Positions 9,739-64,000 of a DNA stretch of 64,000 nucleotides are shown one piece after another; position 1 is the first letter of the stretch; the number at the start of each line of letters is the position of its first letter. The position numbers and the translations under genes are program-made. Below the pieces are notes generated by a model. That model was given only the letters and a program-made list of their open reading frames with translations, ran no database searches and had not been told where the DNA came from. The DNA comes from Dendrophyllia cribrosa (taxonomy: Eukaryota; Cnidaria; Anthozoa; Scleractinia; Dendrophylliidae). The stretch lies in NCBI GenBank assembly GCA_024195265.1, contig JAJLRJ010000010.1, forward strand, positions 18,862,193 through 18,926,192, written 5' to 3'.

Positions 9739-11857
9739 CCAAAAAGTACATGTTATGCAGTAGATAACATTTACGGAGGTGCATGTAAAACGATCAGTGA
9801 TTTTAATAGATCGTTTGGGCCCTGTTATTTTGTCCGCGTTGTGAATGAAAGGACAAGTGTTACATCGTGTGCGTGTGCATTTAAAAGTTCCCGGTTCATC
9901 GTCAGATTTCAGTGCGCTCGTAACTAGGAAGTTGCCTATGTTTTTGTCACGTTTGAATGAAATTAGTGGGGGTTGTGAAACAATTCTGCCAGTTTCGGGG
10001 TCGTTTTGGAGTAATTTGAAATTTTTTAAAATGATGCTTTTGACTGTGTTGTTGTGTGGGTGGAAAGTGAGGGTGAATGGAATTCTCTCGTTCTCTTCCT
10101 TCTGTGGCGTTTGTAGTGCTGATTGCCTGTCGATCTGTTGTGCACGTTGTTGGCCCGTATTAACAACAGAGTCGGGGTACCCACGTTTCTTGAAAAACTG
10201 GCACATTTCTTCTGATTTGTTGGAAAAATCAGAGTCATCACTACATAGACCTCGAAGTCTGAGAAATTGAGAATACGGAATGGCGTTTTTAACGTGCGAT
10301 GGATGTGAGGATGAATGTAACAGATAACTGTGGGAATCTGTAGGTTTGTAGTGCACACTTGTAGATAAACTGTTTCCGTTGATTGAAATATTAATGTCAA
10401 GAAAAGCGACTGAGGTTTCGGAAATTTCCCAGGTATATTTTAGAGCTGGATGAAAAGTATTGACAGAAGTTATGAATTGATTGAGTTCCTCTTTACTGGA
10501 AGAGGTAGCGTCAATGCAATCATCGATGTAGCGGCCGTAGAGTTGGGGTTTGGTTCCGTGGTACTGATTGAAAAATTTGTCTTCGACGTAGCCTACAAAA
10601 AGGTTAGCGTAGCTTGGTCCCATTTTGGTGCCCATGGCGACTCCATTTACCTGTTTGTATTAGTTTTGGGAAAATGAAAAACGGTTAAGTGTCAAAACTA
10701 ATTCGGCTAAGCGGAGCAGTGTTTCTGAGCTTGGGTTTTGAATGGAGCGCTGGTCGGAAAAATATTTTAGTGCTTGAAGTCCTTCGTCATTGGGGATGAC
10801 GGTATGTAAAGAGGTAATGTCCATAGTGAAAATTAATTTGTTTTCGCTGGGAAAACTGAAATCCCGGAATATTTCGAGTGCGTGATTAGTGTCCTTAATG
10901 TATGAGGGTAGTGATTTGACAATGGAGGCCATGATTTTTTCTAAATAGCTGGAAATTAGTTCGGTAGGACAGCTACAAGCGGAAACAATTGGTCGGCCCG
11001 AATTGTTTGGTTTATGAATTTTTGGTTTGAAATAAACGCGTGAGGTTCTAGGAGTAGTGATGATGAGATTGTTGGCGGTAACTGGTAATTGTTGTTTAGT
11101 AATGAGGTCTTGGATAGTTTCTTTGACAATTTTTGGGTTGGTAGAAGTGAGATCTTTATCAACTTTGGCAGAGAAAGCGGTGTCAGAAAGCTGCCGAAAA
11201 GCTTCTTGTCGGTAAAGGTCGGTCCGCCAAACAACTACCGCGCCGCCTTTGTCTGCCGCTTTGATAACAATGTCGCGTCGTTTGCCAAGACTTTTGAGCG
11301 CTGCCCACTCTCCTGTTGAAAGGTTGGAAATTTTGGTGTGGCGGTTGAATTTAAGTTTTTGGACATCGTGACGACATTTTTTGGCGAAAAAATATAGAGA
11401 AGAAAACTGGCCCAATGGGGGAGTCCATTTTGATTTGCGAACGTTGAGTGTTTCAAAAACATCTTTTTCCGAGGTGTTAGAATTGTCTTCTTTGTCATGG
11501 AAAAAAGCTCTTAATTGCACGCGGCGAAGGAATTTTTCAACATCTTGTTTGACTGAAAATTCGTCGGTTTGTTTCGCTATAGGAACAAAGTTTAAACCTT
11601 TACTAAGAACAGACCTCTCTGGGTTAGAAAGCGGCAAATTTTCCGGAATGGTAACGACGCCATTGTGACTATCGAATGAATGGTCGCCGGATAATTGAGG
11701 ACCTATTAAATGTTCAAGTTTTTGGGTCTTGATTTGGTTAAGGCTGTTGAACAGTTTAGCATTGAGTTCTTGAATTTCAGCGCGAATTGATTGTACTAAG
11801 ACAGCTGGACAAATTTTGGAAAGTTCGGAACGGTATTGGATAATTTCCTTTTCAAGA
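9739..11857 (-). pseudogene. Penelope-like reverse transcriptase (left copy, N-terminal part)
   Basis: Encodes most of a Penelope-like RT. In order it shows VIKAADKGGAVVVW, PKIHKPNNSGRPIVS, the first catalytic block FTMDITSLHTVIP, GTKMGPSYANLFVGYVE, and YGRYIDDC with the YxDD-type site. Then come the FLDINISI and KPTDSHSYLLH connector and a CTRTRCNTCPF cysteine motif typical of this group. One in-frame TAA at 10662-10660, between the FSFSQN and GVAMG blocks, stops the protein inside the RT; the frame is otherwise open. At 9738 the L1-like LINE begins and, by chance, the frame runs on into LINE endonuclease sequence. The enzyme would prime reverse transcription from a chromosomal nick. Confidence 0.85.
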
Positions 11858-11867
11858 TGTCGCCAAG

Positions 11868-13071
11868 GGCACCAAAATGGGACCAAGCTACGCTACCCTT
11901 TTTGTAGGCTACGTCGAAGACAAATTTTTCAATCAGTACCACGGAACCAAACCCGAACTCTACGGCCGCTACATCGATGATTGCATTGGCGCTACCTCTT
12001 CCAGTAAAGAGGAACTCTATCAATTCATAACTTCTGTCAATACTTTTCATCCAGCTCCAAAATATACCTGGGAACTTTCCGAAACCTCAGTCGCTTTTCT
12101 TGACATTAATATTTCAATCAACGGAAACAGTTTATCTACAAGTGTGCACTACAAACCTACAGATTCCCACAGTCATCTGTTACATTCATCCTCACATCCA
12201 TCGCACGTTAAAAACGCCATTCCGTATTCTCAATTTCTCAGACTTCGACGTCTATGTAGTGATGACTGATTTTTCCAACAAATCAGAAGAAATGTGTCAG
12301 TTTTTCAAGAAACGTGGGTACCCTGACTCTGTTGTTAATACGGGTCAACAACGTGCACAACAGATCGACAGGCAATCAGCACTACAAACGCCACAGAAGG
12401 AAGAGAACGAGAGAATTCCATTCACCCTCACTTTCCACCCACACAACAACACAGTCAAAAGCATCATTTTAAAAAAATTCAAATTACTCCAAAACGACCC
12501 CGAAACTGGCAGAATTTTTTCACAACCCCCACTAATTTCATTCAAACGTGACAAAAACATAGGCAACTTTCTAGTTACGAGCGCACTGAAATCTGACGAT
12601 GAACCGGGAACTTTTAAATGCACACGCACGCGATGTAACACTTGTCCTTTTATTCACAACGCGGACAAAATAACAGGGCCCAAACGATCTATTAAAATCA
12701 CTGATCGTTTTACATGCACCTCCGTAAATGTTATCTACTGCATAACATGTACTTTTTGCAAAAAGATATACATTGGTGAAACAGGGAGGAGACTGGGCGA
12801 CCGTTTTCGTGAACATCTCCGAGACGTTGAAAAAAATGACAAAGACGCATCCAAACCAGTCGCGCGCCATTTTAATCTTTCTAACCATTCTAAACAACAC
12901 ATGACAATCTGCAGCCTTTCCCTACACCAGGGTAACACAGAAAGCCGTAAAAACCTAGAAAAAAAAAAATCATCTTTCAAATCGGCACTCTCAAACCCCA
13001 CGGAATCAACGAACGCTTTTCATTCAACTAATTTACATTTGTTTTTCACGTCACCAAATTTCCACCAATAG
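11868..13071 (+). pseudogene. Penelope-like RT/GIY-YIG remnant (right copy)
   Basis: Starts at GTKMGPSYATLF, mid-RT, so the first half of the protein is missing. It keeps YGRYIDDC, the connector, the cysteine motif and a complete GIY-YIG region (VIYCITCTFCKKIYIGET, then REHLRDV). Two breaks are visible against the left copy. A 2-bp deletion near 12266 shifts the frame after LCSDD, and an extra A in the run 12959-12969 shifts it near the end, replacing the native C-terminus. Apart from these it is very similar to the left copy, so the pair is young or arose together. Confidence 0.85.
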
Positions 13072-13277
13072 CGTAGTTCCACCGCTTACTATATAAAACC
13101 ACACACTACCCATAATTCCTTGATTCGCTCCGACGAAGGGCTAGCGCTCGAAACGTCAGCTATTTGAATCTTTTTACGGTGGTCAATTTACCTTATCGAC
13201 TCAGTCGATAAAACTTAATTCTCGTGTTTCATCCCCCCACCGACGCAGCACCACAGTTTCTCTAGAAACTAACCCCA
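13072..13277 (+). repeat. Penelope terminal repeat plus 58-bp tail, right copy
   Basis: Matches the left repeat through 13219. It then continues with CTCGTGTTTCATCCCCCCAC and ends GTTTCTCTAGAAACTAACCC. The same tail is found at 206-263. Confidence 0.75.
13130..13157 (+). ncRNA. Hammerhead-like core, right terminal repeat
   Basis: Reads CCGACGA, then AGGGCTAGCGCT (an imperfect hairpin), then CGAAAC and GTC. This is the order of the conserved hammerhead segments (CUGANGA, stem II, GAAA, NUH), with C for U at the second position. There is no loop for stem III, but ACGT is self-complementary, so two copies could pair as the dimeric hammerheads do. Penelope-like elements are known to carry such motifs. 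Activity is not shown. Confidence 0.4.
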
Positions 13278-13290
13278 CTAATAAAGAAAA
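13278..13290. repeat. Target-site duplication of the composite, right
   Basis: CTAATAAAGAAAA, directly after the terminal AACCCCA of the composite. Confidence 0.8.
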
Positions 13291-13830
13291 TATAACTTGC
13301 TTACTAGAGTGCTGATAGTGTTGTTGTTATTTAAAATGGGTAACCTAGTGGTAATATTTCTTTTCACTCTTGGGCTTTCTTCAGGATTTCTGCCTCTCTT
13401 TCCTCGTCCCTGTAGCAAGCAACATACTTCTTTAATATTCGTGGCCGCTTTAATATAGCTTCGTTTTCCAAGACACATTTTCGGAAACGAATCGCTCATA
13501 TTTAGCGATTCGTTATACTTTATTCGTTTTACAGATCCCGTTATACTTTGAAATTTAGCAGCCGTATCTTTACCTGCTAAACCGAAAACTGGGTGACATT
13601 GGTCGTTGAACGCGTTGAAAAACGTTGGTTTTGTTGATATGGTCGTTATAGTCAACATTTGAAATTCAACCGGAAGTAAAACCTTATGCGTATAAGGGTA
13701 AAATTTTTTACCTTGTTGCGCATTCATTTTTAAACGGCCAATCAAAAAATTCAAATTTTTGTCCGTTACCAGAGCTACATGAGATGCAATTTAAAAAAAC
13801 CGTGGAGCTCACGGCTCTGGGGACGAGAAT
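13291..13830. other. Right part of the element split by the Penelope composite
   Basis: Continues the sequence interrupted at 5782. It includes an open minus-strand frame of 158 codons (13754-13278) with no recognisable motifs and no family I can name. The frame runs into the target duplication, so it is probably fortuitous. Confidence 0.35.
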
Positions 13831-13835
13831 GGCCC

Positions 13836-15205
13836 ATAACCTAAACTTTTTTATTTTCGTATCTAAATCTACACGTCACGAAATGAACATCTGCGAAAAT
13901 TGTTTTTGATTTCAGCAAAACGTGAACTTTTTTATGATTTTTTAAAGTCTTCGAAATTTGCCGCCATTTTGGTCCACCATTCGCATTAGTCTCCTCTCGA
14001 TTAACAAAGGATCCGTGACGTAGATTAAGGAACACATAACTTCAAACAAAGGAACTGTGACGTACATTAAGGAACATTTGAGCCCGTTGGCCTTCTTAAA
14101 GGAAATCTCCATTGTTATAACAAACTGACGTTAAATTGTTGGAAATAAAGTCTAAATTAGGATTTTTTTTAAAAACAGTTGTAAATACAATTTTAGTGTA
14201 CAAAAAATGGATATTAATATCGCCTATTTTCGCTTTTAAATTTCCCGCGCGCCGCCATTTTGAATATTTATGACGTGTTACGGTTGTCCAATAGGCCATT
14301 TCCGAGTTGCCTTTAGCCTCTCTACCAAAGCGAGGCTAGGTGCGAAACCTTTCATATGCAAATAAAACTTATTTGCATGTGAATGAAAACTTATTTTCAT
14401 ATAAAAAGGTTTCGCACCAAGCCTCGCTTTGATAGAGGCTAAAGGCAACTCGGAAATGGCCTATTGTTGCATACAAAAGAACGTCGATTCTTAACAATAG
14501 GGAGCTTAAGCAAACACGACGGCGACGGCAGCGAGAACGGCACAAAACAATAGGTTTAATGAGCGAAAACAATGCCTCTGCACGTGTTGCACGTGCGTTT
14601 TACATTTTCGTACATTTCTTTGCCGTTCCCTGCAAAACAACAACGTGAAATGATCAAATTATAGGTTTTGTGGAGAACGTGAACACACGACGGTCAATTT
14701 TCCTTCTTTTGAACTGGAAAGCCATCCCTTCAAATTTAGCTGCTGGACAATCCAGTCACGTTAAACAAACTAAACAAATTGGAGCAACTGCAAAGTAGTT
14801 TAAAAAAGCGCGAATCCTTTTTTCAAGTGACGTTTTCCATGGCGTTGTCTCGTCGTTGCTTAAGCTCTCTAATAGCGGCAACCGTAACACGTCATGAATA
14901 TTCAAAATGGCGGCGCGCGGGAAATTTAAATGCGAAACTGGGCGATATTTATATCCATTTTATTTGTACACTAAAATTATATTTGCACCTGTTTTTTAAA
15001 AATTTTGAATTTCGACTTTATTTCTAACAATTTAACGTTAATTTGTTCTGGCAATGGACGGGTATACCACAAAAAAATATGATTTGGAATATTTGAAATA
15101 TTCATAAAAAATTCACGTTTTGCTGAAAACAAAAACAAATTTTCGCATATTTTCATTACGTGACGTGTAGATTTAGATACGAAAATAAATTTTTAGGTTA
15201 TGAGC
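13836..15205. mobile_element. Large inverted-repeat element, ~1.37 kb
   Basis: CATAACCTAAAC at the left and its counterpart ending TTAGGTTATG at the right open arms that pair in two blocks: 13836-13930 with 15108-15205, and 14110-14285 with 14880-15040. The arms contain ACACGTCATGAATATTC and CCGCGCGCCGCCATTTTG. The interior holds a second MITE (14289-14466). No transposase frame. It lies directly downstream of the PP2A-A polyadenylation signals. Confidence 0.6.
14289..14466. mobile_element. 178-bp MITE with ~58-bp terminal inverted repeats
   Basis: Starts CAATAGGCCATTTCCGAG and ends with its inverse at 14466. The arms pair almost completely over 58 bp around an AT-rich loop. The GGCCATTT end resembles that of 27164-27356. 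Confidence 0.7.
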
Positions 15206-15326
15206 ACTTTAAGGCACCTTCAAAAGACAGCAATCAATTTTAATACAATAATCAACGTTATTTGGTACCGAATAATACAACACACACGTACAACACTGGG
15301 GCTATAAAGGTAGCACAAATGCACAA

Positions 15327-15332
15327 TTTATT
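15327..15332 (-). terminator. Polyadenylation signal AATAAA (distal)
   Basis: A second minus-strand AATAAA 55 nt beyond the first. Either could be used. A long-UTR alternative further left would run into the inverted-repeat element ending near 15205. Confidence 0.4.
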
Positions 15333-15381
15333 TTAACAGTCACATATACTAACATGACATGAAAAATTAACAATGAAGCTT

Positions 15382-15387
15382 TTTATT
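15382..15387 (-). terminator. Polyadenylation signal AATAAA (proximal)
   Basis: Minus-strand AATAAA about 735 nt after the proposed PP2A-A stop codon, in AT-rich sequence. Confidence 0.45.
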
Positions 15388-16121
15388 ACATTCTGAGTGT
15401 AATGAACTTATCATTTAGGCGCTAAAACGGGCTTCCAATGACTGTCGTAAAACTAAACCAAAAAAAGTATCACACTACATAATGTACAAATCAAAAAGAA
15501 AAGAAGGAAAAGCCGTCCCAAGAGCGGAATAAACGCTCATAGTTTTTTGTTTTCTCGTTGGTTAAAAGTAAACACGGAAGTTGAAATTGATTGGAGCAGA
15601 TTGCTTATGATACTCAGCCAGAAATACCAAATCAAAGGAACTACTTTCGACAGGCAATGAAAAACCATTGTGACTCTGGATAAAGGATTTGTAGAGAAAA
15701 TGGATCCAGTATTAACTACTCTATTCACGAGTAGAAAGTTGGTTTGTCTAAACCGGCATTACTTTGGCACATTCTCGAAACTTACCGAAACGACAAAACA
15801 CGACTTAATATGGGCGTACATGTACTTGTTCACGAAATAACAAATTTGAAAAGTGTACTCCTTAGGACTACTTTTTTTTTTCATTCAAGTTTGAAGCAAC
15901 AGCCAGACAATTAAGAAACAATCGCGATTGCATACGACGTATACCTGAAATCATTAAAATAACTGACTCGCCCATATAGATAGAGAACGTTTGGTGGCGC
16001 CCAAAGTTCATCCACGGGATAAACATTGTACAGATTGTTATGACTAAAAGAAGTAAGGCTGACAACTGAAGTCAACTGCGTTTACCACGAGAGATCTTGA
16101 TCCACACGGATTAGACACGTA

Positions 16122-61977
<45,856 letters not shown>

Positions 61978-62268
61978 CTGAAATCAACAGACACATGAAA
62001 ATAAGCAAACAGATTCAAACACTGGCAAAAATAATAGCCCATCAAATTAATGTGCAACATACTCTAATTTAAAGCTGATTCTTTTGGTCTTTAAATGGTA
62101 CAGAAGTGCATTCACAGAATGTGGGGTGACAAAGTGTAACCTGGCCTTTTACATACTTACAGGAAATTGGAAACAAAGAAGCTCATGACATAATATTGAT
62201 GAACCTTAGCAATAACACAGCTAATACAGTGTAATTTTTACCTTCTTTGGTTTGTGAATTTGAGTGAG

Positions 62269-62511
62269 AATTCATACAGCAACTAGATTTTCAATTGTTT
62301 TTCCAACAATAGATCATCTGGAGAATTGTATGTGGTTGTCCAACAACAACTCCAAGGAATAAACTACTTGCCAGGAGAATTCATACAGCAACTCAAGTTG
62401 AGTTTTGCAGGTTAAACATGGCTAGATTTTCAATTGTTTTTCCAACAATAGATCATCTGGAGAATTGTATGTGGTTGTCCGACAACAACTCCAAGGAATA
62501 AACTACTTGCC
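62269..62511 (+). repeat. Direct duplication, two copies
   Basis: Copy 1 (62269-62372) and copy 2 (62375-62511) share GAGAATTCATACAGCAACT, GGAGAATTGTATGTGGTTG and GGAATAAACTACTTGCC. Copy 2 carries about 35 extra bp after the first block. Confidence 0.8.
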
Positions 62512-64000
62512 CGAAGATTTCGCTGAACTTGTCCCGGGTGCTAGCAAGTTATTGAACCCTATATCTGCATTCTAAAAAATTCGCTGCTAAAACCAAGTGA
62601 ATCGACAGCTTACCAAGTCTTTCATGCGAGTGAAATGAACAACAGCGTGACAAACTGACGCCGTAAATTTTCTATCAAAACAATTAGTCCAGACTTTCTG
62701 ATCGCTTATTTTTTTCGGTGTGTAAAATACGATTCTCATTAGAAATCTAGAACATTTCGAAAGGTTGAAATGCTCTTTCCCTAGCAATTGTGAATTTTTT
62801 ATCGAAGATTTTTGTTTGTAATTTGATCCGACAACACAAATCTCAGTACAACTTACTATGCAAATCTGGTCACGAATGAACTCGGAAGATCAAAAAAGAG
62901 CCGGTACCGAAACATTAATTTTTATTTGACGAACCAGATCTATTAAACCTGAAGAACTTTTTTATCTCACATGAACACACACCGACGAGCACACGGCGCG
63001 AACTTTGCAAAACTGCATGACAACAATGCGACAAAATGTTTTCCTCTTTAATGTACATGTATTACGGTAAAACCGCTTTTATCAAAGTTTATCAGACAAG
63101 AAATCTCAATACACTCTTAAAGAATCATCAACACAACTTTTTCTTTTAATTTAAACAATTCATTTTTTTCCATCCCAATATTTGGCGCGCGGCCAAAATA
63201 ATTACAGCGTTCGCATCATTAATTCCTTGACCATACGATTCCCTATAGAAAAGAAGATTAGCTTGACATTTTGGAAAGGTTTATTCGGAAAGTTTTTCAT
63301 TGAAAGAAATTTACACCATGCTATTTTTAAAAAAGGCTACGGTAAGTACAATGTATACTATGTATACAGGATTGATTTCTCCACCCGAGACACTGCTACA
63401 CAATACGCGCACAAAAGATTTTATCACCGGCCGGAAAAAATATTCGAAAAACTATTCGTCAATTTTACATAGGACAGGAAAAGGCTACGCTCATTTTTAA
63501 ATTCAGCTCAGCTTGAATGTCTATTGTTGGATGCACGACAAGGCTGCTACAACATAATCGCAAAACAAATCAATGATGGTGGTTATTAATAGTCGAGACC
63601 TGACAAAGGGAGTCGAAGAAGTTCAGAGTGTGAAACAGACAACCAAACAGGCTTTGGTGTATTAAACGCGTTATGCTAGGAAACTTTGTCAACTTTGCTG
63701 AGGTGAGCTAATTTTAATTCTGTTATTAAACCTACAGTCTCGGACAGAATAAAAAGAGAAATAACACCTCCCCTCCCCCTATTCAAAGATGGATTCGCAC
63801 AAAAACCAAAACGTGCTATTTTCCCATCACCGAACTGGGGGTGAGGGGTGGTATTAATTTTTCATTTGAAATGTCCAAGATTGTGTCCCGTTCTTGTTGC
63901 ATTTAGAAACTTCTGAAAATTATCTTTTGATGGCGTAAGTGAGTGAAAAAGGTTCAACTTGGTTTTCAGAAAAGATCAATATCGGAATGAGCAGCTTGCA
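62512..64000. other. PP2A-A upstream intron or flank, nothing recognised
   Basis: No match to the missing N-terminal exons of the PP2A scaffold and no clear repeat. Open frames near 63180-63500 have no recognisable motifs. Confidence 0.4.

Larger units (their letters stand above)
5783..13277. mobile_element. Head-to-head Penelope-like composite, 7.5 kb
   Basis: Two Penelope-like copies face away from each other: a left copy on the minus strand (5783-11857) and a 5'-truncated right copy on the plus strand (11858-13277). Their outer ends form an inverted repeat of about 430 bp, interrupted on neither side except by the LINE in the left copy's coding region. A single 13-bp target duplication flanks the pair, so both copies arrived together. 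The right end extends 58 bp further than the left one. Confidence 0.8.
15300..16121 (-). other. Probable 3' UTR of PP2A-A
   Basis: The stretch downstream of the proposed stop codon lacks transposon features. It contains two minus-strand AATAAA signals, at 15382-15387 and 15327-15332. The exact cleavage site cannot be read from sequence alone. Confidence 0.55.

Noticed and set aside
13278..13754. 158-codon minus-strand frame
   Set aside because: It ends within the Penelope target duplication and has no recognisable domain. Kept only as part of a region note.

Overview
This window reads as nuclear DNA of a multicellular animal. It is AT-rich, it holds one widely spaced spliced gene with GT-AG introns, and the rest is mostly transposon debris. 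The repeat mix (GIY-YIG Penelope-like elements, L1/Tx1-like and CR1/L2-like LINEs, a tyrosine-recombinase element, many terminal-inverted-repeat elements) would suit a cnidarian such as a stony coral. That placement is inference and a database search would be needed to confirm it.

Host gene. One conserved gene spans about 15.3-62.0 kb on the minus strand. It encodes the 65 kDa scaffold (A) subunit of protein phosphatase 2A (PPP2R1A/B family). Eighteen exons are visible. They cover the equivalent of human residues 91 to the C-terminus and keep phase at every junction. The N-terminal exons lie beyond position 64000. The introns, up to 12.5 kb, hold most of the mobile DNA.

0-5.3 kb: minus-strand fragments with motifs of a YqaJ / lambda-type exonuclease, an adjacent unrecognised broken ORF, a 159-bp insertion with 13-bp target duplications, a near-perfect 239-bp palindrome, local duplications and a foldback element. 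5.77-13.29 kb: a 7.5-kb head-to-head pair of Penelope-like elements bounded by a 13-bp target duplication, with a 5'-truncated L1-like LINE inserted in the left copy. 13.3-15.2 kb: nested inverted-repeat elements. 15.3-62 kb: the PP2A gene, with intronic LINE fragments (19.4, 24.6, 34.9 kb), a tRNA-type SINE (34.7 kb), piggyBac-like MITEs (32.5, 49.5, 58.5 kb), two ~3-kb TA-flanked elements with subterminal arrays (41.6, 58.3 kb), a duplicated tyrosine-recombinase element with a MITE at an occupied/empty site pair (55.2-57.5 kb), and several smaller MITEs and satellites. 62-64 kb: a local duplication, otherwise nothing recognised.

Most novel signal: two unrelated insertions (192-376 and 5770-13290) share the same asymmetric ends and the same 13-bp target-duplication length. 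This suggests an inverted-dimer Penelope architecture that moves as a unit and has a short deletion derivative. Hammerhead-ribozyme-like cores sit in the repeated ends, and a third palindrome at 31.7-31.9 kb carries a similar core.
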